The translations under genes and the position numbers were made by a program. A stretch of DNA of 18,724 nucleotides from Clostridiales bacterium (lineage in GTDB: Bacteria > Bacillota > Clostridia > Oscillospirales > Oscillospiraceae): positions 1-18,724 of the forward strand of contig CABIYX010000045.1 of assembly GCA_902363045.1 (NCBI GenBank), given 5' to 3'. The notes beneath the pieces are model-generated. The model was not told the DNA's origin, made no database searches, and saw only the letters and a program-made list of their open reading frames with translations. Of this stretch, positions 6,587 through 13,117 are shown piece after piece; positions within the stretch are counted from its first letter, which is position 1; each line of letters begins with the position of its first letter.

Positions 6587-7630
6587 TTAAACCAGCTCCA
6601 CGCCGGCCTCGCCGGAGACCACCTCGCCGATCTGATAGGCGGTCTCGCCGGCCTCCTTCAGGACGGACAGGGCCAGCCCGGCCTGCGCGGCGGGGAGGGC
6701 CAGGATCATGCCGATGCCCATGTTGAAGGTGTTGTACATATCCCGCTCCGGGATGCCGCCAGTCTTCTGGATCAGGTCGAAGATGGGCAGGCGGGGGAAG
6801 GTGCTCAGGCCGATCCGGGCGGTGAGCCCATCGGTCATCATGCGGGGGACATTTTCATAGAAGCCGCCGCCGGTGATGTGGCTGACGGCGTGGACGTCCA
6901 CACCGGCCTTCAGCAGGGCCTTCACCGCCTTGACGTAGATGCGGGTGGGGGCCAGCAGGGCCTCTCCCAGGCTCTTGCCGTTCAGGTCCTCCCGGGGAGT
7001 CTTAAGGTCGGCGTGCTCCACGTCCAGTACCTTGCGCACCAGGGAGAAGCCGTTGGAGTGGACGCCGGAGGAGGCCAGTCCCACCAGCACATCGCCGGCG
7101 GCCAGCTTCTTGCCGTCAATGATCTTCTCCTCGTCCACGATGCCCACGGAGAAGCCGGCCAGGTCGTACTCGTCCACGGGATAGAAGCCGGGCATCTCAG
7201 CGGTCTCGCCGCCCACCAGGGCGCACTCGGCCTGGCGGCAGCCCTCGGTGATGCCGGAGACGATGTCGGCGATGCGGGCGGGGTGGTTCTTGCCGCAGGC
7301 GATGTAGTCCAGGAAGAACATGGGGGCGGCGCCGCCGCACACGATGTCGTTGACGCACATGGCCACGCAGTCGATGCCCACGGTGTCGTGCTTGTCCATC
7401 AGGAAGGCCAGCTTCAGCTTGGTGCCCACGCCGTCGGTGCCGGAGACCAGCACCGGCTTTTTCATGCCGGCCAGATCGGGGGCGAACATACCGCCGAAGC
7501 CGCCCAGAGTGCCCATGACGCCGGGGATATAGGTGGACTCCACCATGGGCTTGATGCGCTCGACCGCCTCATATCCGGCGGTGACGTCCACGCCGGCGGC
7601 GGCGTAAGACTCGGAGTGAGAGTTTTTCAT
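6587..7630 (-). CDS. purM: Phosphoribosylformylglycinamidine cyclo-ligase (AIR synthetase)
   Basis: PurM closes FGAM to AIR with ATP, step 5. The 347-aa protein shows the family order: the N-terminal SYAAAGVDVTAGYEAVERIKP, the ATP-binding SGTDGVGTKLKLAF, the metal and substrate segment VNDIVCGGAAPMFFLDY, and ALVGGETAEMPGFY, then SSGVHSNGFSLVRKV in the C-terminal domain. GGAGG lies 7 nt before the ATG. Its upstream partner enzyme PurL/Q/S is not in the window. It is flanked on both sides by related heptamer-palindrome elements, unusual for the inside of a housekeeping operon. Confidence 0.97.
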   Translation of the reverse strand: MKNSHSESYAAAGVDVTAGYEAVERIKPMVESTYIPGVMGTLGGFGGMFAPDLAGMKKPVLVSGTDGVGTKLKLAFLMDKHDTVGIDCVAMCVNDIVCGGAAPMFFLDYIACGKNHPARIADIVSGITEGCRQAECALVGGETAEMPGFYPVDEYDLAGFSVGIVDEEKIIDGKKLAAGDVLVGLASSGVHSNGFSLVRKVLDVEHADLKTPREDLNGKSLGEALLAPTRIYVKAVKALLKAGVDVHAVSHITGGGFYENVPRMMTDGLTARIGLSTFPRLPIFDLIQKTGGIPERDMYNTFNMGIGMILALPAAQAGLALSVLKEAGETAYQIGEVVSGEAGVELV

Positions 7631-7650
7631 ACCAAAACCTCCGTTTTTAA

Positions 7651-7762
7651 ATTAGGAATTAGGAGTTAGGAATTAGGAGTTGTGGAGCGCGCCCCAGGCG
7701 CGCGACCGGAATTTAGTCCGGCGGAGCCGGACGCCATAAGTGCTCATTCCTAATTCCTAATT
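7651..7762. repeat. Second heptamer-flanked palindromic element (purF-purM gap)
   Basis: Four RTTAGGA heptamers (7651-7678) lead into two perfect GC-rich hairpins, GCGCGCC-CCA-GGCGCGC (7687-7703) and GTCCGGC-GGA-GCCGGAC (7716-7732), and end with inverted heptamers TCCTAAT TCCTAAT (7748-7761). The core resembles that of 6369-6583, so the two are members of one family differing mainly in heptamer copy number. Confidence 0.82.
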
Positions 7763-7795
7763 GCAAAGAATAACGGCCGCGCCGTTATTCTTTGC
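7763..7795. repeat. Perfect 15-bp palindrome at the purF 3' end
   Basis: GCAAAGAATAACGGC, loop CGC, and its exact reverse complement. The purF stop codon and last Gly-Lys-Glu codons lie in one arm, so the gene end has been copied in inverted form. A T-tract is missing, so termination is unlikely, but such a stem would protect the purE-purF mRNA 3' end if the message is cut in the adjoining repeat element. Confidence 0.75.
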
Positions 7796-9209
7796 CGCTC
7801 CAGCAGTAGGTACACACCTTATCCCGGTCCAGGCCGATGGCCTCCAGCAGACCGTCCAGGGACTGGTAGCCCAGGGAGTTGAAGCCGAATTTTTCACAGA
7901 TGGTCTTCAGCATACACTGTCCGCGCTGGGTATTGGCGTCGGCGTACTCCTCCAGATGCTGCTGTCCCTCGTCCCCCTCCAGCTCCTGGACCGTGCGGCG
8001 GGCCAGCAGGTCCATGTCGGAATTGCCCCGGGAGAAGTTCAGATACTTGCAACTGTACATGATGGGGGGACAGGCGGAGCGCATATGGACCTCTTCTGCC
8101 CCGGACTCATAGAGAAATTCCACAGTCTCCCGCAGCTGAGTGCCCCGGACGATGGAGTCGTCCACAAAGAGAAGCTTTTTGCCCTCAATGAGCTCGGGCA
8201 CGGGGATCTGCTTCATCTTAGCCACCTGCTTGCGCACCTCCTGGTTGGTGGGCATGAAGGAGCGGGGCCAGGTGGGGGTGTATTTGACGAAGGGGCGGGC
8301 AAAGGGCTTGCCGCTGCGGTTGGCAAAGCCGATGGCGTGGGGGACGCCGGAGTCGGGGACCCCGGCCACATAGTCCACCTTGGGCAGCAGGCCCCGGGCC
8401 ACCTCGTCCCGGGCCATGATCTCGCCGTTGCGGTAGCGCATGACCTCCACGTTCATTCCCTCATAGTTAGAGTTGGGATAGCCGTAGTAGGTCCACAGGA
8501 AGGCGCAGATCTTCATCTCCTTGCCAGCAGGGGAGAGGGTCTCGATACCGTTGGCGGTGATGCGGACGATCTCCCGGGGGCCCAACTCATAGGCGTCGGT
8601 GTAGCCCAGCTTATGATAGGCGAAGGATTCGAAGGAAACACAGTGAGCCCCCTCTTTTTTCCCAATCAGAACTGGAAGCCGGCCAACCTGGTCGCGGGCG
8701 GCAATGATTTCTCCTTGGCTGGTCAGGATCAGAAGAGTGAGAGAGCCGCGGATCTCCTCCTGGGCATGGAGGATGCCGGAGACCAGATCATCCTTTTGGT
8801 TGATGAGAGCGGCGGCCAACTCGGTGGCGTTGACCTTGCCGGAGCTCATGGCCATGAACTGGTGGCCGTGGTCGGAGAAGTACCGCTGGATCAGCTCCTC
8901 CGAATTGTTGATGATGCCAACCGTGGTGATGGCGTACAGCCCCAGGTGAGAGCGGACCAGCAGGGGCTGGGGATCGGTGTCGCTGATGCAGCCGATGCCG
9001 CTGCATCCGTGAAAGTCGGTGAGATCCTTTTCAAATTTCGTGCGGAACGGGGTGTTCTCGATGGAGTGGATCTGCCTTTGGAACCCGTCCTGCGCATCGT
9101 GGATGAGCATACCGCCCCGGCGGGTGCCGAGGTGGGAGTGGTAGTCCACTCCGAAGAAAATATCCAGTGTCACATCCTCGTGGGACACTGCGCCAAAAAA
9201 GCCGCCCAT
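7785..9209 (-). CDS. purF: Amidophosphoribosyltransferase-like protein lacking the glutaminase Cys
   Basis: PurF normally makes phosphoribosylamine from PRPP with ammonia from glutamine, the first committed step. The C-terminal PRTase domain is intact: PRPP loop LLFVDDSIVRGTQ (346-358), and four Cys matching the Fe-S ligands of Bacillus-type PurF (Cys235, Cys380, Cys466 and Cys469 in CTYCWSGKE). The N-terminal glutaminase is degenerate. Position 2, where mature PurF has its catalytic Cys, is Gly (MGGFFGAVSHED). The RYST region reads GIGCISDTDPQP, and the HNGN oxyanion segment reads TTVGIINN. The start is firm: AGGAGG sits 5 nt before the ATG. Similar MGGFFG proteins occur in other Clostridia (recall). 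It may use free ammonia or a partner amidase, or be a paralogue with a standard PurF elsewhere. Confidence 0.88.
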   Translation of the reverse strand: MGGFFGAVSHEDVTLDIFFGVDYHSHLGTRRGGMLIHDAQDGFQRQIHSIENTPFRTKFEKDLTDFHGCSGIGCISDTDPQPLLVRSHLGLYAITTVGIINNSEELIQRYFSDHGHQFMAMSSGKVNATELAAALINQKDDLVSGILHAQEEIRGSLTLLILTSQGEIIAARDQVGRLPVLIGKKEGAHCVSFESFAYHKLGYTDAYELGPREIVRITANGIETLSPAGKEMKICAFLWTYYGYPNSNYEGMNVEVMRYRNGEIMARDEVARGLLPKVDYVAGVPDSGVPHAIGFANRSGKPFARPFVKYTPTWPRSFMPTNQEVRKQVAKMKQIPVPELIEGKKLLFVDDSIVRGTQLRETVEFLYESGAEEVHMRSACPPIMYSCKYLNFSRGNSDMDLLARRTVQELEGDEGQQHLEEYADANTQRGQCMLKTICEKFGFNSLGYQSLDGLLEAIGLDRDKVCTYCWSGKE

Positions 9210-9218
9210 GACGTCCTC

Positions 9219-9311
9219 CTCAATGATACAAATGGTAACGGAAAGGATGGGGTGGAAAAGGGGCGGAAACGGAACGGCTCCGCCCCTTTCCGAACCATCT
9301 CATTGATACAA
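9219..9311. repeat. Hairpin flanked by direct repeats in the purC-purF gap
   Basis: The 144-nt purC-purF gap holds a long hairpin at 9254-9291 (GGAAAAGGGGCGGA against TCCGCCCCTTTCC, one bulge). On each side is a 13-nt direct repeat, CTCAATGATACAA (9219-9231) and CTCATTGATACAA (9299-9311), differing at one base. The copy next to purF includes part of its ribosome binding site on the minus strand. The layout suggests either an inserted small element with a duplicated target or a duplicated operator. Confidence 0.6.
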
Positions 9312-9353
9312 GTGTGCCATCCGGAGCACCTCCGGGGTTTGGGGACAGTGGGG

Positions 9354-10046
9354 TCACTTCTGGGCGAAAAACAGCTTGGACAGGGTCATGGGATCCACAT
9401 ACTGACCGTCCTTGTACACCCGCATATTGCCGGAGGCCACCTCGTCGATGAGCATGACTTTGCCATCGGCATCATAGCCGAACTCGAATTTGATGTCATA
9501 CAGGACCATGCCCTTCTCCTTCAGGTCGTCGGCCACGATCTGGGTGATCTTCTGGGTCATGTCCTTGATGTCGTCGTACTGCGTATCGGTCATCACGCCC
9601 AGGGCCACCAGGGCGTCCTTGGTCACCAGGGGATCCCCCTTCTCGTCGTTCTTGAAGGTGGTCTCCACATAGGCGGGCAGATCGGCGCCCTCGGCGATGT
9701 ACTCGCCGTACCGGCGGATGAAGCTGCCCACCGCCTTGTGGCGGCAGATGACCTCCAGGCCGTGGCCGAACACCTTGGCGGGCAGGACCTCCATGGTGGT
9801 GTTGGCCAGGTCGGCGGAGACAAAGTGGGTCTTGATGCCGGCGGCGTTGATCTTCTCAAAGAAGTAGATGGACATCCGCAGGTTCACATCGCCCACGCCG
9901 TCGATGGTCAGACCCACAGAGTTTTCGCCGGGATCAAACACACCGTCCTTGCCGGTGCAGTCATCCTTGAACTTCAGCAGGTAGTTGCCGTTGTCCAGAG
10001 CAAATACGTCTTTGGTCTTGCCAGTGTAAACAAGCTTCTTTTCCAT
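9354..10046 (-). CDS. purC: SAICAR synthetase
   Basis: PurC joins CAIR and aspartate with ATP to give SAICAR. The 230-aa protein matches the family in length and motifs: N-terminal [69 protein letters not shown] and a shortened C-terminal part. The ATG has GGAGG 9 nt upstream. It lies 72 nt behind purE in the attenuator-led unit. The next pathway enzyme, PurB, is not in the window. Confidence 0.97.
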   Translation of the reverse strand: MEKKLVYTGKTKDVFALDNGNYLLKFKDDCTGKDGVFDPGENSVGLTIDGVGDVNLRMSIYFFEKINAAGIKTHFVSADLANTTMEVLPAKVFGHGLEVICRHKAVGSFIRRYGEYIAEGADLPAYVETTFKNDEKGDPLVTKDALVALGVMTDTQYDDIKDMTQKITQIVADDLKEKGMVLYDIKFEFGYDADGKVMLIDEVASGNMRVYKDGQYVDPMTLSKLFFAQK

Positions 10047-10118
10047 GGTGGGATTCCTCCGTTTATAATAGAATGAGTTTTGAGCGTATTCCGAGGGTGT
10101 GGCTGTGTCGGGAGTGGA

Positions 10119-10616
10119 TTACTGGCCCAGCTCGGTCTGGAGCTTCTGCTCCTTTTCGGCGATCTGTCTGGCCATATCCTCCCGGGCGGCGTCCAGCTTG
10201 GCGGCCAAGGCGTCATCAGAAACGGCCAGGATCTGGGCGGCCAGAACGGCGGCATTTTTGGCTCCGTTGAGGGCCACAGTGGCCACGGGGATGCCGCTGG
10301 GCATCTGCACGGTGGCGAGCAGGGCGTCCAGTCCGTCCATAGCGCCCCCCTTCATGGGGATGCCGATGACCGGCAGGGTGGAGTTCCCGGCAAAGGCGCC
10401 GGCCAGATGGGCCGCCATACCGGCGGCGCAGATCAGCACGCCGAAGCCGTTCTTCCGGGCATCCCGGGCGAACTCCGCGGCGGCGGCAGGGGTGCGGTGG
10501 GCGCTGAGGATGTGGGCCTCATAGGGGATGCCGAACTCCGTCAGCTGGGCGCAGGCCGCCTTGACAACAGGCCAGTCGCTGTCTGAGCCCATGATAACCG
10601 CTACTTTCTTGCTCAT
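10119..10616 (-). CDS. purE: N5-carboxyaminoimidazole ribonucleotide mutase
   Basis: PurE converts N5-CAIR to CAIR (class I) or carboxylates AIR directly (class II). This 165-aa protein has class I marks: MGSDSDWPV at the N-terminus, the catalytic His in LSAHRTP, and ATVQMPSGIPVATVA. The usual GAGGAAHLPGM segment reads AAGMAAHLAGAFA and the GKAGAANA loop is shortened to NGAKNA, so it is a divergent branch. purK, the class I partner, is not in the window. AAGGAGAG lies 8 nt before the ATG. It is the first full gene after the attenuator-like leader and thus heads purE-C-F-M-N. Confidence 0.96.
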   Translation of the reverse strand: MSKKVAVIMGSDSDWPVVKAACAQLTEFGIPYEAHILSAHRTPAAAAEFARDARKNGFGVLICAAGMAAHLAGAFAGNSTLPVIGIPMKGGAMDGLDALLATVQMPSGIPVATVALNGAKNAAVLAAQILAVSDDALAAKLDAAREDMARQIAEKEQKLQTELGQ

Positions 10617-10639
10617 AGATCGATCTCTCCTTCCAGCTC

Positions 10640-10678
10640 AAAAAAGTTCAGGCCGCCTGCGGGTGACAGGGGCCTGAA
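10640..10678 (-). terminator. Attenuator-like intrinsic terminator before purE
   Basis: On the minus strand TTCAGGCC pairs with GGCCTGAA (8 bp), with an inner CCTG/CAGG stem and one bulged C, followed by C and six T. It lies about 24 nt before the purE start and 3 nt after the stop of a 28-codon leader ORF. A terminator between a promoter and the first operon gene implies conditional read-through. A ribosome at the leader stop would cover the 5' arm and prevent folding (inference). Confidence 0.85.
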
Positions 10679-10681
10679 AAT

Positions 10682-10768
10682 TTAGGATGCGGTTGTAGGA
10701 ATGGGCAGATTGGGGCCCTGGTGAAAACGGCGCTGAGCAGAATGGCGAAACAGACACGCGTATCCCAT
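10682..10768 (-). CDS. 28-aa leader ORF upstream of purE
   Basis: ATG at 10768 is preceded by a full AAGGAGG at 10777-10783 with 8-nt spacing and runs 28 codons to TAA. The peptide starts MGYACLFRHSAQRRF and ends IPTTAS; it has three Arg, two His and several Pro but no long run of one amino acid, and resembles no family I know. It lies between the promoter at 10801-10829 and the terminator at 10640-10678. The position is that of a leader peptide controlling attenuation. The ribosome binding site is as good as those of the real genes here. It could instead be chance coding within a structured leader RNA. Confidence 0.5.
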   Translation of the reverse strand: MGYACLFRHSAQRRFHQGPNLPIPTTAS

Positions 10769-10800
10769 GGGAAGAACCTCCTTGCCCTGATTAGGCTTTC

Positions 10801-10829
10801 ATTTTATCGAAAACAGCCGGGATTTGCAA
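10801..10829 (-). promoter_or_regulatory. Sigma-A-type promoter of the purE operon
   Basis: Minus strand TTGCAA, 17-nt spacer, TAAAAT. It would start RNA near 10793-10795, giving a leader of about 175 nt before purE containing the 28-codon ORF and the terminator. No PurR box or guanine-riboswitch core is recognisable near it. Confidence 0.7.
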
Positions 10830-10912
10830 GGGGGGGACTTAAATTCGTAGGCTTGTACAATGAGACGCCGGAGAAAACAGTGGAAACTTGTGGGGCCGGG
10901 ACAGAATGGGCG

Positions 10913-11992
10913 TTACAGCAGGCCGGCGGTGCTCAGGATCCGGGAGACCTGTCCGGCCCGGAGGGACCAGGCCGCCGCCGCTCCATGGGCCAGGCGGCGC
11001 TGGGAGACCCAGGCGGGGGGCTCCTCCAGGGCGTGCTCGCACAGGGTGAGGAACTCCTGATGGGAGTGGGCCCCGTATACCACGTCGGGGAAGTGCTCCA
11101 CCTGATCGGGCCAGAGCATGGAGACGATGGGCCGCCCGGTGGAGAGGTACTCATAGATCCGGGTGGGGATCACGTCGCAGTCCGGCTGCTCCTCCCGGAG
11201 GAAGTTCAGCAGCACCCGGCACCGGGACAGGTGCTCCGGCACCTCCATCAGGGGGCAGGGAGGGAGAAAATGCACATTGGGAAGCTGGGCCAGCCGGTGC
11301 AGGAGCGGGTTGTGCTCCCGGCGGCCCAGAAGGAGAAAGGTCCAGCGAGGCCGCGCCTGGGCGGCGTAGAGCAGGGGAGACAGGTCCAGATCCCCGTGGA
11401 TGGTCCCGGCCCAGCCCAGCACAGGGGCCTCCGGCCGGGGGCGGCTGGGGGCGGCGATCCGGGAGAACAGGGGATAGGTCACTCCGTTGGGCAGCAGGGC
11501 GATGTTGCCGCTGCACGGGGAGAGCCGCTCCGCCAGCTCCGGCGAGGCGGCGAACACCACATCGGCGGCGGAGGCCAGGGAGCCCTCCCAGGCCGGGGGA
11601 AGGCCGTCCCACTCCCGGTCACAGTCGTAGATCAGTCCGTTATAGCTCAGGCGGTCCAGCAGGTGGACCTGCTCCGGGCAGGTGGTCCAGAGCAGGGGGG
11701 CGCGGAAGCGGTGCGCCTCCATGCGCCCGGCGATGAAGCGGGCCAGCCGGAGCTGCCCCAGCCGGAACAGCGGTCCGTATCGCTCATCCGGGGGGAGCAG
11801 AAGGGGCGGCAGGGTGTATACTGTGATGTTGGGCTTGACGGCCCGCCCCTTGGCGCGGAACCGCATATCCCGCCAGCTGCCGGCGGGAGAAAAAAAGAGG
11901 ACCTGGGTGTGCTTCAGCCGGGCGATGAGCTGCTGGGTGCGTCCGGGGGAGTGGCTCCAGGCCTCGTTGGAAAGACAGACGATCTGCTTCAA
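10913..11992 (-). CDS. GT4-like glycosyltransferase (TuaH-like)
   Basis: A 359-aa GT-B fold glycosyltransferase. The N-terminal half (about 1-185) is acceptor-binding, ending with the linker segment ALLPNGVTYPLF. The C-terminal half binds the nucleotide sugar: VLGWAGTIHGDLDLSPLL, WTFLLLGRRE, and the conserved donor-site stretch IPTRIYEYLSTGRPIV containing the Glu typical of GT4 enzymes. I start at TTG 11992 because AGGAGG lies 6 nt ahead and MKQIVCLSNEAW is a natural beginning; the longer reading to 12145 would use the promoter region as code. No signal or membrane segment is seen, so it is probably cytosolic or peripheral. The product is unknown; cell-wall or capsular glycan is the family norm. 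It has its own promoter and faces away from a PAP2 phosphatase. Confidence 0.85.
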   Translation of the reverse strand: MKQIVCLSNEAWSHSPGRTQQLIARLKHTQVLFFSPAGSWRDMRFRAKGRAVKPNITVYTLPPLLLPPDERYGPLFRLGQLRLARFIAGRMEAHRFRAPLLWTTCPEQVHLLDRLSYNGLIYDCDREWDGLPPAWEGSLASAADVVFAASPELAERLSPCSGNIALLPNGVTYPLFSRIAAPSRPRPEAPVLGWAGTIHGDLDLSPLLYAAQARPRWTFLLLGRREHNPLLHRLAQLPNVHFLPPCPLMEVPEHLSRCRVLLNFLREEQPDCDVIPTRIYEYLSTGRPIVSMLWPDQVEHFPDVVYGAHSHQEFLTLCEHALEEPPAWVSQRRLAHGAAAAWSLRAGQVSRILSTAGLL

Positions 11993-12023
11993 AATGGGCC
12001 TCCTGTGAAAACGCCGTGTACTC

Positions 12024-12052
12024 TTGCACGGGGCGGGGAAAGCGGGTATAAT
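12024..12052 (+). promoter_or_regulatory. Promoter of the PAP2 phosphatase gene
   Basis: TTGCAC, 17-nt spacer, TATAAT: nearly consensus. The transcript would start near 12059 and have a roughly 108-nt leader that runs through the promoter of the opposite glycosyltransferase gene. Confidence 0.75.
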
Positions 12053-12064
12053 AAGCCGGTATGA

Positions 12065-12101
12065 GACAGCGGGGCGGCCGGAACGCCGGAGCGCCCCTGT
12101 C
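12065..12101. repeat. Hairpin in the overlapping leaders
   Basis: GACA-(GC)-GGGGCG pairs with CGCCCC-TGTC, and the loop contains an inner CCGG-AACG-CCGG. It lies inside the stretch expected to be transcribed on both strands from the two facing promoters and could form in either RNA. No T-tract follows. Confidence 0.5.
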
Positions 12102-12116
12102 TGGTTCACTGGTTCC

Positions 12117-12145
12117 ATTATACCGGCCACAGAGAGGCCGGTCAA
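12117..12145 (-). promoter_or_regulatory. Promoter of the glycosyltransferase gene
   Basis: Minus strand TTGACC, 17-nt spacer, TATAAT: nearly consensus. RNA would start near 12110, giving a leader of about 118 nt to the TTG start at 11992 and passing through the plus-strand promoter at 12024-12052. Confidence 0.75.
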
Positions 12146-12166
12146 GGGAGGAAGGGCAGGAAAACA

Positions 12167-12715
12167 ATGCCGGAAATGATACAGATGCTGGATGAGAACG
12201 CGCTGCTCTGGATCCAGGACGCCGTGCGCGTCCCGATTCTGGATCCCTTTGTGGAGATCTTTACATCGCTGGGCAACGCGGGGGTGCTGTGGATCGTGCT
12301 CTCCCTGGGAATGCTGTGCTGGCGGCCGACCCGGCGGGCGGGCGGGACCGCCCTGCTGGCTATGGCCCTGGGGATGCTGTGTACCAATGTGATTCTGAAG
12401 CAGCTCGTGCTCCGTCCCCGCCCCTATGTGACGATGGAGGCCCTGATCCCGCTGCTGACCTCCGCCGACCCCAACTCCTTCCCGTCAGGGCACACCTGCG
12501 CCGCCTTTGCCGCGGGGATGGCCTGGGCCGGAGCGCTGCCCTGGCGCTGGGCCCGGGCGGCCGCGGTGGTCCAGGCGGTGTGTATGGGGCTCTCCCGGCT
12601 CTATGTGGGGGTCCACTATCCCAGCGACGTCCTGGCCGGGGCCCTGATCGGCGGTCTGTGCGCGCTCTGCGCCCTGTGGCTGGCCGCCCGGAGCCGGGAC
12701 CGGAGGCGAGTCTGA
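12167..12715 (+). CDS. PAP2-family membrane phosphatase
   Basis: A 182-aa integral membrane phosphatase of the PAP2 (undecaprenyl-diphosphate or phosphatidate phosphatase) family. All three catalytic motifs are present: KQLVLRPRP (Lys78 to Arg85-Pro86), PSGH (106-109) and SRLYVGVHYPSD (Arg144, His150, Asp154). About five hydrophobic stretches lie at residues 33-51, 60-80, 110-125, 130-142 and 155-175. The likely substrate is a lipid pyrophosphate such as the undecaprenyl carrier, acting on the outer face of the membrane; exact substrate is not visible. AGGA precedes the ATG by 5 nt. It is transcribed alone, between its own promoter and a strong terminator. Confidence 0.93.
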   Translation: MPEMIQMLDENALLWIQDAVRVPILDPFVEIFTSLGNAGVLWIVLSLGMLCWRPTRRAGGTALLAMALGMLCTNVILKQLVLRPRPYVTMEALIPLLTSADPNSFPSGHTCAAFAAGMAWAGALPWRWARAAAVVQAVCMGLSRLYVGVHYPSDVLAGALIGGLCALCALWLAARSRDRRRV

Positions 12716-12740
12716 CCCCGCAGTTCTCCAGGCAGAAGAG

Positions 12741-12784
12741 CCGCCCCGCCGCCGTTTTCAAAACGGCGGCGGGGCGGTTTTTTT
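12741..12784 (+). terminator. Strong intrinsic terminator after the PAP2 gene
   Basis: A 14-bp perfect GC-rich stem, CCGCCCCGCCGCCG against CGGCGGCGGGGCGG, extended by TTTT/AAAA, followed by seven T. It ends 6 nt before the stop of the convergent gene. The minus strand has no T-tract after the stem, so it works for the plus strand. Confidence 0.95.
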
Positions 12785-12790
12785 CAGCGC

Positions 12791-13075
12791 TCAGGCCTCC
12801 GGAGCGTTCAGAACGGCGGCCTGTTCCTCCAGCCAGGCGGTCAGCTGGACCAGGCCCTCCTCGCAAAGGGGAAAGGAGGCATCCGCCAGGACCTGACTCA
12901 GGGCGCGGCTGAAGGGGCCCTTCCAGAGCTCCACGTCCAATGCGGCGTGGGCCGCGCCCTCCCCGTCCTCGTGGGAAGCGGGATGGATGAAAAAGCGGGC
13001 CTCCCCTTTACTGCCGTACCAGGTGTTTCCGTTTTCCCAGAACAGCATGGTGGGGATCTCAATGGGACTCAACAT
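12791..13075 (-). CDS. Hypothetical 94-aa protein
   Basis: Not recognised. The protein starts MLSPIEIPTMLFWENGNTW, has a mixed middle rich in His/Glu/Ala and an acidic helical C-terminus. No membrane segment or metal motif stands out. I prefer ATG 13075 over the GTG at 13084, because AGGAG is 8 nt before the ATG and abuts the GTG. It lies 42 nt behind another small gene and is last of the alcohol dehydrogenase-glpK unit. Confidence 0.7.
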   Translation of the reverse strand: MLSPIEIPTMLFWENGNTWYGSKGEARFFIHPASHEDGEGAAHAALDVELWKGPFSRALSQVLADASFPLCEEGLVQLTAWLEEQAAVLNAPEA

Positions 13076-13117
13076 AGGGATCACTCCTGTTTTTGATGGT
13101 TCCGCCGCGGGGGCGGC

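Noticed and set aside
7761..10076. Open frame of 771 codons on the plus strand opposite purF and purC
   Set aside because: It spans two certain genes and their gap, has repetitive His/Gly/Val shadow composition and no recognisable domain.
10640..10800. Guanine-type purine riboswitch or 6S RNA in the purE leader
   Set aside because: The conserved purine-riboswitch core is absent, and I could not fold the leader into the long rod with a central bubble expected of 6S RNA.
11993..12145. Longer N-terminus for the glycosyltransferase
   Set aside because: The extra 51 codons cover the gene's own promoter and leader and look non-coding; TTG at 11992 has an AGGAGG at good spacing.
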